Assembly (NCBI RefSeq): GCF_026248825.1
Contig: NZ_CP110973.1
Span: 4,423,501 to 4,487,500, forward strand
Origin: Larkinella insperata
GTDB lineage: Bacteria; Bacteroidota; Bacteroidia; Cytophagales; Spirosomataceae
Length of the DNA stretch: 64,000 nucleotides
Direction of reading: 5' to 3'
The notes under the pieces were generated by a model. That model saw nothing but the letters and a program-made list of their open reading frames with translations. It was not told where the DNA came from and did no database searches. The translations under genes were made by a program, and so were the position numbers. Below, in pieces: positions 8,600-16,698 of this stretch (its first letter is position 1; the number at the start of each line of letters is the position of its first letter).

Positions 8600-8787
8600 C
8601 GACAGACGGGGCGGGGGAGCTGAGGACTCCGCCCGCCAAACGCCGGGTTCCGGTGTCCAAAAACCGTATTCTGCAACTTTCTTTTTTCTTTCCGGAAGCG
8701 GAGTCTGAACTTCGTAATTCAAGCAGACTTGGGTCTCAACCCATTGACCGTTAACTTACGGGCGGAGGTTGAGCAACGTAACGGAAT

Positions 8788-9912
8788 ATGAATTCAAAAA
8801 CCACTTACCGGCTTTCCACCCGCCAGATTGCCCAACTGGCGCTGAGTGTGCTGGTGATTTATTACCCCATCCTGCTGTACGTCAACCTGCCGGAACGAAC
8901 CTGGCTGTTTGTGCTGCAATCACTCCCGTTTTTGCTGGGGCAGGGGGTGGTCACGTTTGCGCTCTATTTTGCCTGGATTTACATCACCGAAATTGTGCTG
9001 GACTGGACGGCCAACCGATTCGGGGAGGAGTTTCTGGTGGACTTTAAGCTACGGACCCAGTTCCTGGCGCTGCTGATTGCGATTACGGCCAGCCTGGGCC
9101 TGAATGTGGTCGGGGATTACGCCCGGCGCGAAGTGCTGCGGTTTATTCCGCGACCGGTTCCGGCAATGGCCCGAAATGAGCAGGTACCAAATTCCCATCC
9201 GCCGAGGCATGGGCGCTGGGAGTTCTTCGAACGGTCGAATAACGGCCTGACCATCGTGATCATGCTGTCGATTTTCTACCTGTCGGCCAATCGCCGGGCC
9301 AACCGTCGGCTGAAGGATGTGCAGATTCGGGCGGAGCGGCTGGAAAAAGAAGCCGTACTGACGCAGTTTGCGGCCCTGAAAAACCAGATTAGTCCCCATT
9401 TCCTGTTCAATAGCCTTAGCATCCTGTCGTCGCTGGTGCACGTTGACGCCGACCTGTCGGAGCAGTTTATCGACCAGCTTTCGCGGGCGTACCGGTATAT
9501 TCTGGAGCAGAAAGACAACGACAAGGTGCGGCTGAAAACCGAGCTGGACTTTATCCGGTCTTACACGTTTTTGCTTAAAATCCGGTTTGAGGAAAGTTTC
9601 GATGTGCGGATCGACGTACCCGAAACCGTGGTCGAACGCTATTACATGGCCCCGCTGACCTTGCAGTTGCTGGTCGAAAATGCCGTCAAACACAACCGGA
9701 TGAGCCCCGAGCTGCCACAACACGTTTATATTCAGACCGAGGGTGAGTACTTGGTGGTGCACAACCGCATCCAGCCCCGCGAACAACTCGAACATTCGAC
9801 GGGTTTGGGCTTACAAAATATCATCAACCGCTACGCCCTCCTGACCGACCAGCCCGTGTGGGTGGGCGAGCAGGACGGTTCATTTGTGGTTAAAATCCCC
9901 CTGATTCCATGA
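8788..9912 (+). CDS. sensor histidine kinase, LytS/YehU type
   Basis: The 374-residue membrane protein has four predicted transmembrane segments in the first 170 residues (around 15-33, 42-68, 90-108 and 153-167). A short coiled linker and a His_kinase (PF06580) domain follow. The phosphoacceptor is His204 in NQISPHFLFNSLS, the N-box is LLVENAVKHN, and the G-box is STGLGLQNIINRY. It should autophosphorylate and pass phosphate to the LytTR regulator encoded next. The stop overlaps that gene's start (ATGA). No periplasmic sensor domain is evident, so the stimulus is probably sensed in the membrane. Confidence 0.9.
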   Translation: MNSKTTYRLSTRQIAQLALSVLVIYYPILLYVNLPERTWLFVLQSLPFLLGQGVVTFALYFAWIYITEIVLDWTANRFGEEFLVDFKLRTQFLALLIAITASLGLNVVGDYARREVLRFIPRPVPAMARNEQVPNSHPPRHGRWEFFERSNNGLTIVIMLSIFYLSANRRANRRLKDVQIRAERLEKEAVLTQFAALKNQISPHFLFNSLSILSSLVHVDADLSEQFIDQLSRAYRYILEQKDNDKVRLKTELDFIRSYTFLLKIRFEESFDVRIDVPETVVERYYMAPLTLQLLVENAVKHNRMSPELPQHVYIQTEGEYLVVHNRIQPREQLEHSTGLGLQNIINRYALLTDQPVWVGEQDGSFVVKIPLIP

Positions 9913-10718
9913 ATGTCGTTATTCTTGAAGATGAACGCCTGACGGCCCAGCGGCTGGAAAGCCTGCTGCACCGCTACGATTCCGAAATCCGCATCCTGGC
10001 CGTTCTGCCGTCGGTCGAAAAAGCCGTGGCGTGGTTCTCGGAGCCGCAGCCGGCGAAGACCGATCTAATTTTTATGGACATCCACTTGCAGGACGGACTG
10101 GCATTCCGGGTCATCGAGCAGGTGAAGCTGACGACGCCCATCATTTTCACCACGGCTTTCGATGAGTATGTGATTCAGGCGTTTAAAGTCAACAGCATCG
10201 ATTACCTGCTCAAACCGCTGAACTACGACGAGCTGGTGGCGGCCATTACGAAATTCAAGGCGCTGCGGGAACAGTTCGCCCAACCCGCGCAACCTGCTCC
10301 CGCGCAGCCCGCTCCTCCGCTGGTGGCTCCGGATATGGACGCCCTGGTGCGGATGCTGGGGGCATTCAAGGAAACAACCTACAAAGACCGGTTCATGATT
10401 ACCGTCGGCTCAAAAGTCCGGAGTGTGGAGACGAGCGAAATCGCTTATTTCTTCCTCGACGAACGCATGGCTTTTCTGGTCACCCGAGACGGCTCGACGC
10501 TGCCGGTGGACTACAGCCTGGACAAGCTGACCACGCTCCTGAATCCCAAACAGTTTTTCCGCGTCAGTCGGCAATTTCTGGTGTCGTTGCCGGCCATTCA
10601 GACCATCCAGATGTATTCGGCGGGCAAATGGAAGCTTGATCTGCTGCCGAAACCCCGACTCGAAGTGTTTGTCAGCGGGGATCGTCTGGCGGATTTGAAG
10701 GAGTGGCTCGGCAAGTAA
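9909..10718 (+). CDS. LytTR family response regulator
   Basis: The 269-residue protein has a receiver domain with the acidic pocket EDE (residues 7-9), phosphoacceptor Asp57 in LIFMDIHLQDG, and Lys in YLLKPLNYDEL. A Pro/Ala/Gln-rich linker (about 120-140) leads to a C-terminal LytTR DNA-binding domain (KDRFMITVGSKVRSVETSEIAYF, then FFRVSRQFLVSL). It overlaps the kinase gene by 4 nt and is followed by a strong terminator, so the two genes form a closed two-component operon. Its targets are not visible here. Confidence 0.93.
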   Translation: MNVVILEDERLTAQRLESLLHRYDSEIRILAVLPSVEKAVAWFSEPQPAKTDLIFMDIHLQDGLAFRVIEQVKLTTPIIFTTAFDEYVIQAFKVNSIDYLLKPLNYDELVAAITKFKALREQFAQPAQPAPAQPAPPLVAPDMDALVRMLGAFKETTYKDRFMITVGSKVRSVETSEIAYFFLDERMAFLVTRDGSTLPVDYSLDKLTTLLNPKQFFRVSRQFLVSLPAIQTIQMYSAGKWKLDLLPKPRLEVFVSGDRLADLKEWLGK

Positions 10719-10771
10719 CTATTCTCAACCAATGAAGCCAAGACCGTACGTAGGGGTACTGGACCTGCATC

Positions 10772-10820
10772 GCAGCAAAACCCGGCACGATTTGCTGGGT
10801 TTTGCTGCTTTTATTTTTGT
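10772..10820 (+). terminator. Rho-independent terminator after the two-component operon
   Basis: A perfect 12-bp stem (GCAGCAAAACCC / GGGTTTTGCTGC) with a 13-nt loop is followed by TTTTATTTTTG. The T-tail overlaps the 3' end of the small minus-strand gene at 10811, so the structure closes two convergent genes. Confidence 0.88.
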
Positions 10821-10969
10821 TTGTCCGCCAGCCAATTGGTAACAATTGAAAGGGGCCAGAAAATGGTAGACACAATTGCCTTATTCCAGTTCGGTTTGCC
10901 CGGAGCGCGCAGGGCTTTTCCGCAGTAATAGGCCAGGACAACGCCCGATATAATCCACGCAAGTGCCAT
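10811..10969 (-). CDS. uncharacterised 52-residue membrane protein
   Basis: An ATG at 10967-10969 opens a 52-residue frame ending in TAA at 10811-10813, just inside the terminator tail of the convergent operon. The N-terminal 16 residues are hydrophobic (MALAWIISGVVLAYY). A basic middle with CGKALRAPGKPNWNK follows, then a second hydrophobic stretch (AIVSTIFWPLSIVTNWLA) and the tail DKQK. Two membrane-associated segments with a positive loop look like a real small envelope protein. Codons end mostly in G or C, as in neighbouring genes. I do not recognise a family. It is too short for common ORF cut-offs and fills most of an otherwise empty 450-bp gap. Confidence 0.6.
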   Translation of the reverse strand: MALAWIISGVVLAYYCGKALRAPGKPNWNKAIVSTIFWPLSIVTNWLADKQK

Positions 10970-11138
10970 GTTGTGAATGGTTTAGTTGTTGTAAGTAATG
11001 AAAACTACGGCAAATTGGCAAGTAAGTAATCTCTTTAACGCTTACCGGGGGCGATCTGTTCTGCACCGAAATAAGCCGATTCCGCCCCCGAAAAAACCGA
11101 CTGGGCAACATTCATTTTCGCAGACCACGGGGCCGTGT

Positions 11139-11146
11139 CATCTTTG
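11139..11146 (+). promoter_or_regulatory. probable -7 element of the TonB-linked receptor gene
   Basis: CATCTTTG is one mismatch from TAnnTTTG and lies 29 nt before the start codon at 11175. A TTTTCG lies about 18 nt further upstream. Confidence 0.4.
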
Positions 11147-11174
11147 TACACTGCTACTTTAAAGCGGCCCGATT

Positions 11175-13739
11175 ATGAAAACGCAACCTGCTCCACTCTT
11201 TATCCGTCCGGTGTTATTCGCCGTCTTTCTGTTGACTAGTTTCTCGGCTGCGATGGCGCAGTTTGGCCCTCCCGGTGGTGGACCAGGTGGTGGTTTCGGC
11301 AGCCAGGACGGCGGACGTAAAAAGCAGGAATTTACCGGTGTGGCGGAAGAAGCACCCAAAGGCAACGGCAAAATTACCGGGATGCTCCTAGATTCGACTT
11401 CCGGCAAACCCGTTGAATACGCCACCGTTGCGTTGATCAACACCCAAACCGGCAAACCCATCGACGGTACGACTTCTGACGACAAAGGAAAATTCTCGCT
11501 GAGCAAACTGGCCCCCGGCGAATACCGGCTGCAATATTCGTTCATCGGCTACAAAAACGCCGATTCCAAACCCTTCACCATTGCCAAAGGCACGGACCTG
11601 AATATGGGCAATGTGCAGCTTCAGCCCGACGTAAGGACGTTGAGCGAGGTGGTCGTAACGGGGCAGGCGGCTTTGATTGAGGAAAAGGTAGACCGGCTGG
11701 TGTTCAACGCCGAAAAAGACTTGACTTCCAAAGGCGGTGACGCCACGGACATTCTGAAGAAAGTGCCGATGCTTTCGGTGGACCTCGACGGCAACGTTAG
11801 CCTGCGGGGCAGCCAGAACATCCGGGTGCTGATCAACAATAAACCGTCGACCATCGTAGCCAGCAACGTAGCCGACGCCCTCAAACAACTCCCCGCCGAC
11901 ATGATTAAGTCCGTGGAGGTCATCACCAGCCCGTCGGCCAAGTACGATGCCGAGGGGGCCGCCGGGATCATCAACATCATCACCAAAAAGAACACGCTGC
12001 ACGGTTTGATGCTGAACGTTGATACCGGGGTCGGCATTCGGGGCTCCAACCTGGGGCTGAACGGTTCGTACCGGCAGGGAAAGCTGGGCGTTAGTCTGGG
12101 CGGTTTTGGCCGGGCCATGTACAACCGGGCCTCGTCGAGCCTGGAGCAAACCACGCTGGTCAATGGCGTGCCGATGAGCACCAGCCAGACGGCCACGGCT
12201 TTCGATAAACCGCTGTTCGGGCAATATACGCTGGGGCTGGATTACGATCTGGCCAAAAACCAGTCGCTGTCGGCCAACATCCGCTACGGAACCCGGAATT
12301 TCGTTCAGGAGCAGAACCAGTTAACCAACTCCTACATCGGCGATTCGCTGCTGAATTTTACCAACCGCAACGTGGACCGCAAGGATTTGTCGAATTCGGT
12401 TGACATCAACCTGGATTACATCCATACCTTCAAACCGCAGCAGGAGTGGAGCATTTCGACCCAGTACAGCCGCACGGGACTGACCAATAATTTTAACGCC
12501 GACCTGCTGGGCCTCGGCGGTGAGCTGACCGCCCGCCAGCGCAACCTTAATGACAACACCAACCAGGAAATTACCTTCCAGACCGATTACCAGACCCCGA
12601 TCCGCAAGAACCAGCTGCTGGAATTTGGCGCAAAAGCCATTCTGCGGCAGGTCGACAGCCGGTATCAGTACCAGATTGGCGGTCCGACCGGCGCCCTGGT
12701 TTTTGATCCAACCAACCCGGCGGGCTCGCTGAACTATTCGCAGAACATCGGCGCTGGTTACGTTTCCTACACCTACGTGACGCCCAACAAGTACACTTTC
12801 AAAGTGGGAACGCGCTACGAGCATACCGGCATCGACGCCACCAGCGACGAAACGACGGCCCTGGCCATTCCGAATTACAGCAACTTGGTGCCGAGCATCA
12901 ACGTGTCCAAAAGCCTGAAAGGCGGGGTCACGCTGAAAGCCGCTTATAACCGCCGGATTCAGCGCCCCGGTTTGCAGCAGTTGAACCCGAACCCCAACGC
13001 GGCCAACCCGCAGAACATCAGCATCGGGAATCCCATTTTGCGTCCGGAACTGACCGATAATTTTGAACTGAGCCTGAGTTCGACCATTAAGAAAACGTAC
13101 ATCAATGCCGCCCTGTTTGGCCGGTTGACCAACAACGCCATTACGCAGATTCGGCTGCCGTCGGATTCGCTGGCGGGCGGGATCATTACCACCTTCCAGA
13201 ACATCGGGGTGCAGCGGACCTACGGCGCCAACGTCTTTTTCAACACCAACCTAACGCCAAAGTGGAGCATCAACGGCGGGCTGGACGGCTACTACGCTTA
13301 CATGCAGGGCATGACGGCGGGCGTCGATGGCCGGTCGCAGCAAATCAGCAACGACGGGTTTAGCCTGGGGGGGCGGCTAATGTCGCAGTGGACGCTCAAC
13401 AAAGGCTGGGGCATCCAGGGATTTGGTTTCTGGCGCTCGCCCATGCCGCAGTTGCAGGGAACGATGGGCGGTATGTACATGTATTCGCTGGGCGTCAAGA
13501 AGGATTTTGCCAACAAACGGGGCAGCGTCGGACTGGCGGCTGAAAACTTTGCCGGCAATGGCGTAAAAATGCGGACTTCGTTGAACTCCCCGCTGCTGGC
13601 GCAAAACAGCGTGATGCACCTTTACAACCAGAACGTAAAAGTGACGTTCTCGTACCGCATCGGAAAAATGACTTTTGAAGAAAAACGGAAAAAAGGCCGG
13701 TCGGTAAACAACGACGACGTGAAGGGCGACGCCAATTAA
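11175..13739 (+). CDS. TonB-dependent receptor-like outer-membrane protein
   Basis: The 854-residue protein has a signal peptide (1-28), then a Gly/Pro-rich spacer (FGPPGGGPGGGFG). A carboxypeptidase-D regulatory-like domain spans about 58-135 (ITGMLLDSTSGKPVEYATVAL), and a plug domain about 150-270 (ATDILKKVPMLSVDLDGNVSLRG, then KYDAEGAAGIINIITKK). A large beta-barrel of the OMP_b-brl_3 type follows. The end is charged (KKGRSVNNDD) rather than the usual aromatic. It should import or bind a ligand at the outer membrane using TonB energy. No SusD-type partner is adjacent, so a glycan-uptake role is not indicated. Confidence 0.9.
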   Translation: MKTQPAPLFIRPVLFAVFLLTSFSAAMAQFGPPGGGPGGGFGSQDGGRKKQEFTGVAEEAPKGNGKITGMLLDSTSGKPVEYATVALINTQTGKPIDGTTSDDKGKFSLSKLAPGEYRLQYSFIGYKNADSKPFTIAKGTDLNMGNVQLQPDVRTLSEVVVTGQAALIEEKVDRLVFNAEKDLTSKGGDATDILKKVPMLSVDLDGNVSLRGSQNIRVLINNKPSTIVASNVADALKQLPADMIKSVEVITSPSAKYDAEGAAGIINIITKKNTLHGLMLNVDTGVGIRGSNLGLNGSYRQGKLGVSLGGFGRAMYNRASSSLEQTTLVNGVPMSTSQTATAFDKPLFGQYTLGLDYDLAKNQSLSANIRYGTRNFVQEQNQLTNSYIGDSLLNFTNRNVDRKDLSNSVDINLDYIHTFKPQQEWSISTQYSRTGLTNNFNADLLGLGGELTARQRNLNDNTNQEITFQTDYQTPIRKNQLLEFGAKAILRQVDSRYQYQIGGPTGALVFDPTNPAGSLNYSQNIGAGYVSYTYVTPNKYTFKVGTRYEHTGIDATSDETTALAIPNYSNLVPSINVSKSLKGGVTLKAAYNRRIQRPGLQQLNPNPNAANPQNISIGNPILRPELTDNFELSLSSTIKKTYINAALFGRLTNNAITQIRLPSDSLAGGIITTFQNIGVQRTYGANVFFNTNLTPKWSINGGLDGYYAYMQGMTAGVDGRSQQISNDGFSLGGRLMSQWTLNKGWGIQGFGFWRSPMPQLQGTMGGMYMYSLGVKKDFANKRGSVGLAAENFAGNGVKMRTSLNSPLLAQNSVMHLYNQNVKVTFSYRIGKMTFEEKRKKGRSVNNDDVKGDAN

Positions 13740-13781
13740 CCAGTCGGAGCGTTGCGTACAACCAACTTATCATTTGCTTCG

Positions 13782-13812
13782 AACGGCGTTACGCTCTAGC
13801 GGTAACGCCGTT
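13782..13812 (+). terminator. terminator after the TonB-linked receptor
   Basis: The arms AACGGCGTTAC / GTAACGCCGTT pair perfectly over 11 bp and are followed by TCTTC. The T-run is modest. Confidence 0.6.
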
Positions 13813-13915
13813 TCTTCATAATCGAAAAGGTTCGTTATCAGCAGCTTGGCTAATTTGCCTAAACAAAAATCGCCACGGGGTGTAGTATGGAGGTGAAGTT
13901 ACTTACAAACGTGCT

Positions 13916-14983
13916 ATGGCCACCATTTATACCCCCAAACAACAACGTATTTTACTCATCGTCAGCCTCATCATCATTGCCGGATTTATCCTGATCGGGC
14001 TGCGGCAGTACACGATTGCTTTATTAGGCTCGGGAATTATTTACGTGATTTTCCGGCCCTGGTTTACGAATCTGGTGCACAAGCGGAAGTGGAACCGGCT
14101 GCTGGTTACCATCCTGCTCATCCTGTTCTCCGTCGTCGTAATCATCATGCCGTTTCTGGCGCTGAGCCTGTTGCTGATCAATCGGATTCAGTATTACAGC
14201 CAGCATACGGACCAGATTCTGGGCTTGATCGAAAAGCTGGAGAAGGCCACCGGTATTCAGATTACGGATCAGGCTAACGTTAAAAATCTGGTGCAGCAGG
14301 GCGCCGGTTTTGCCAGTCGGCAATTTCCTTCGCTCCTGAGCGGTACGCTCGACGTGGTTATCTCGCTGGGGTTGCTCTACGTCGGGTTGTATTTTATTTT
14401 CATGGAAGAAGAGAAGTTTATCAAGGGACTGCGCAAGTACCTGCCTTTCGAAAACGATACGCTTGATCAGCTGGGCGAAGACCTGAAAAACATGGTGAAC
14501 GCCAACATCCTGGGGCAGGCGCTGGTTTCGCTGGTGCAATCCCTGCTGACCGGGTTGACGCTCTGGATTTTTGGCGTGCCAGATGCAGCCTTCTGGGGCG
14601 TCGTTGCGTTCTTCTTCGCGTTCATCCCCATTTTAGGGACGCCCATTGTGTGGGGGCCCGCCGGTATTTTAATGATTTCGCAGGGCGAAACGGGCAACGG
14701 TATTGGCATTCTGGTTGTGGGGGCCGTGGTGATCATCAACGTCGATAACCTGCTGCGGGTGGTGCTGGCCAAGCGCATGGGCGACGTTCACCCGTTCGTT
14801 ACCCTAACCGGTATCGTGCTGGGGGTACCGATTTTTGGCATTCTGGGTCTGGTGATCGGGCCGCTGCTGCTGGCGTATTTTGTGGTGCTGTTTAAGGTAT
14901 TTGAAAAACAAAACCAGAAGCTCCGGCTGGAAGCGGCCAAGGAGCATGAAAGATTGGAGCAACAGGCCAAGCGAGCCGTCTAA
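13916..14983 (+). CDS. AI-2E family transporter (PerM/YdiK-like)
   Basis: The 355-residue membrane protein has about seven to eight transmembrane segments and the family layout: two N-terminal helices, a central soluble stretch (about 90-155), then a C-terminal bundle with FFFAFIPILGTPIVWGPAG and GVPIFGILGLVIGPLLLAY. The family (UPF0118) includes the autoinducer-2 exporter TqsA and sodium/proton antiporters, and the substrate cannot be assigned. The C-terminus is a basic coiled tail (KEHERLEQQAKRAV). It is monocistronic and ends in a strong terminator. Confidence 0.88.
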   Translation: MATIYTPKQQRILLIVSLIIIAGFILIGLRQYTIALLGSGIIYVIFRPWFTNLVHKRKWNRLLVTILLILFSVVVIIMPFLALSLLLINRIQYYSQHTDQILGLIEKLEKATGIQITDQANVKNLVQQGAGFASRQFPSLLSGTLDVVISLGLLYVGLYFIFMEEEKFIKGLRKYLPFENDTLDQLGEDLKNMVNANILGQALVSLVQSLLTGLTLWIFGVPDAAFWGVVAFFFAFIPILGTPIVWGPAGILMISQGETGNGIGILVVGAVVIINVDNLLRVVLAKRMGDVHPFVTLTGIVLGVPIFGILGLVIGPLLLAYFVVLFKVFEKQNQKLRLEAAKEHERLEQQAKRAV

Positions 14984-15001
14984 AACCTTGTTAATGTTAA
15001 A

Positions 15002-15035
15002 CAAAAAAGCCACGTTTAAAACCGTGGCTTTTTTG
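15002..15035 (+). terminator. bidirectional terminator
   Basis: The 13-bp arms CAAAAAAGCCACG / CGTGGCTTTTTTG enclose an 8-nt loop. The A/T-rich base works in both directions, serving the AI-2E gene on the plus strand and the reductase gene ending at 15050 on the minus strand. Confidence 0.88.
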
Positions 15036-15049
15036 TTTTGGCAATTCAA

Positions 15050-15562
15050 TCACGCTTTCACGTAGTGAAGTTCAACCAAACCGCGTTCGAAAGATCTGCT
15101 TTCCACCAACTGCCAAGCGTGCATTTTTTTAGTCGGCCGAAAAAGGGGAATGCCCTGGCCCAGGATAATCGGGTGAATGAAAACCTGAAGCTCGTCGATC
15201 AGCCCGGCTTCGAGTAAAAGGGTGTTGATCTGACCACCACCGACTAGAAAAATGTCCTTACCCGGCTGCTGCTTGAGTTCGGCGACAAAAGCCGCAATGT
15301 CGCCCGAGACAAAATTGACATACGGTTCTTCCGGCGCGTCGGAGTTGCGGGTGAAGACATAATTGGTCAGCGATTTGTAAGGAAAGTCCCCGAAACTGGC
15401 CGTAAGTTTAAACGTTTCGTTGCCCATCAGCGTCGTGTCGACGGTTTCCATAAAGGCGCTGTAACCAAAATCTCCGTCGGTGAATAACCAGTCGATTTCG
15501 CCGTTCGGACCGGCAATAAAGTGATCGAGACTGGTGGCGATAAATAGTTTTACGTTTCTCAT
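15050..15562 (-). CDS. dihydrofolate reductase family protein (RibD C-terminal domain)
   Basis: The 170-residue protein has the RibD_C/DHFR-like fold: start RNVKLFIATSLDHFIAGPNGEIDW, central TTLMGNETFKL, then DIFLVGGGQINTLLLEAGLIDELQVFIHPIILGQGIPLF. Family members are NADPH-dependent reductases, and many have no assigned substrate. A promoter with TACCTTTG at 15580-15587 lies 18 nt before this ATG. That excludes the upstream in-frame codon 39 nt earlier, which would sit within the promoter. The AraC gene lies just upstream on the same strand, a regulator-enzyme layout repeated elsewhere in the window. Confidence 0.88.
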   Translation of the reverse strand: MRNVKLFIATSLDHFIAGPNGEIDWLFTDGDFGYSAFMETVDTTLMGNETFKLTASFGDFPYKSLTNYVFTRNSDAPEEPYVNFVSGDIAAFVAELKQQPGKDIFLVGGGQINTLLLEAGLIDELQVFIHPIILGQGIPLFRPTKKMHAWQLVESRSFERGLVELHYVKA

Positions 15563-15579
15563 CAGCTGTTGTTTTTCGG

Positions 15580-15613
15580 CAAAGGTACCGCGCGCTGCCA
15601 ACGAAAACTTGTA
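15580..15613 (-). promoter_or_regulatory. promoter with TACAA box and TACCTTTG
   Basis: On the minus strand TTATACAAGTTTTCG is followed by TACCTTTG. The T of TACAA is 30 nt before the first T of TTTG, the same distance as at 4021-4063 and 38344-38386. The element fills the short gap between the AraC stop and the reductase start. Confidence 0.65.
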
Positions 15614-15619
15614 TAAAAA

Positions 15620-16459
15620 TTACCCTTGCGCCTTTCCTGCCTGCAGGTAACAGGGCGTATCGGGCCGGATACGACCGGCCAGCACCTGCTTACGGTATTC
15701 GCCCGGCGTCAGGTCAGTGAGCGATTTGAAAAGGTGGTTCAGGTGGGCCTGATCGAAAAAACCGTGCTCCTGGGCCAGTTGGGTGAACGACTGCCGGGGG
15801 TGGTTGGCCAACTTCGTCACCACATCGTTGAACAGCCGAAGGTGCAAAAAACGACCCGGCGGAATGCCGATGTGTTTGTTAAAAGCCGCCGTCAGTGATT
15901 TCGGACTGATGCGAAGTTCGCGGGCCAGTTCCCGGATCATGCCGTCGTGCCAGCGGTTTTGCTGTAGGGACTCAGCCGCATAAATGAGGTAAGCGGGTAC
16001 GTCTTTGTCCAGAAACCGTTGGGTTAGAAATCGTTCGAGCAGCGTCAGTTTGGTGTGGGCATCCGGTATCTGGTGCAGTTGCTCACTGATTTCATCAACC
16101 GGACGACGAAAAACCGTGTTACCCGCAAGAATCTGATCCGTCAGCTCCGAAGCTGGTATGCCCGTCAGGGCCTGGAGCGCCCACGGTTTCAGAAACACCC
16201 CGAACGTCTCATGCCGCCCCCAGGTTTGGCTCCGTTGCGGACGCGTATAGAGGCTACTGAGCCAGTTTTCCGCATTTTGAATCACCGGCGGCTGGTTGGC
16301 CTGACCCACTGAAAAATGCTCCGAGAAATTAAAAATCAGTTCGTGTTGCAGAACCGGAAAGCCAATGTCCTGCTGGTTAAAGTAATCCGCCGAGATATAC
16401 CACAGCTTGTCCACAAATAGGCGAAGCGGTGCGGACGGTTCTCGGACAATGACGTTCAT
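15620..16459 (-). CDS. AraC family regulator with DUF6597-type N-terminal domain
   Basis: The 279-residue protein has an N-terminal ligand or dimerisation domain (PSAPLRLFVDKLWYIS, then VLQHELIFNFSEHF) and a C-terminal AraC DNA-binding domain. The latter shows MIRELARELRISPKSLTAAFNKHIG and FTQLAQEHGFFDQAHLNHLFKSL with the ending LTPGEYRKQ. It precedes the RibD-like reductase gene on the same strand with a promoter between them. The target is probably that gene (inference). Confidence 0.88.
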   Translation of the reverse strand: MNVIVREPSAPLRLFVDKLWYISADYFNQQDIGFPVLQHELIFNFSEHFSVGQANQPPVIQNAENWLSSLYTRPQRSQTWGRHETFGVFLKPWALQALTGIPASELTDQILAGNTVFRRPVDEISEQLHQIPDAHTKLTLLERFLTQRFLDKDVPAYLIYAAESLQQNRWHDGMIRELARELRISPKSLTAAFNKHIGIPPGRFLHLRLFNDVVTKLANHPRQSFTQLAQEHGFFDQAHLNHLFKSLTDLTPGEYRKQVLAGRIRPDTPCYLQAGKAQG

Positions 16460-16467
16460 ACAGCTGT

Positions 16468-16560
16468 TTAGAAGTTCTCTGGGTCAACGTCGAGGGCGGG
16501 CGTTAAGTTTCGGAAAACGGGTTCCCATTTTTGGGCGATGGGCCGGTAGACACCGCTCAC
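16468..16560 (-). CDS. possible 30-residue peptide upstream of the AraC gene
   Basis: A GTG at 16558-16560 opens a 30-codon frame ending in TAA 8 nt before the AraC start. Its codons end mainly in G or C as in real genes here, and it contains the plausible stretch YRPIAQKWEPVFRNL. No ATG, no family match and no independent support are visible. It may be a leader peptide, the remnant of a longer gene, or chance. Confidence 0.25.
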   Translation of the reverse strand: MSGVYRPIAQKWEPVFRNLTPALDVDPENF

Positions 16561-16595
16561 GGCAATGGGGGAGAGAACGATTAGCGAAATAACCG

Positions 16596-16629
16596 TTGAA
16601 AAAAAAGTAACGCTTGATGCGTTACTTTT
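16596..16629 (-). terminator. terminator of the his-addA-GH127 unit
   Basis: The arms AAAAGTAACGC / GCGTTACTTTT (11 bp) have a 5-nt loop and, on the minus strand, run into a stretch of eight T. It lies 70 bp past the GH127 stop. Confidence 0.85.
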
Positions 16630-16698
16630 CTAAACCTACTGCGTCTAAGGAATTTCGCTTTTCGTTTTGGAAAATAATTTGACTATTTTTCATGGGCG

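Noticed and set aside
7318..8676. 452-residue frame antisense to sdaA
   Set aside because: sdaA has full family motifs in the other strand; the antisense frame is an artefact of GC-rich codons, rich in Arg, Gly and Pro, with no domain.
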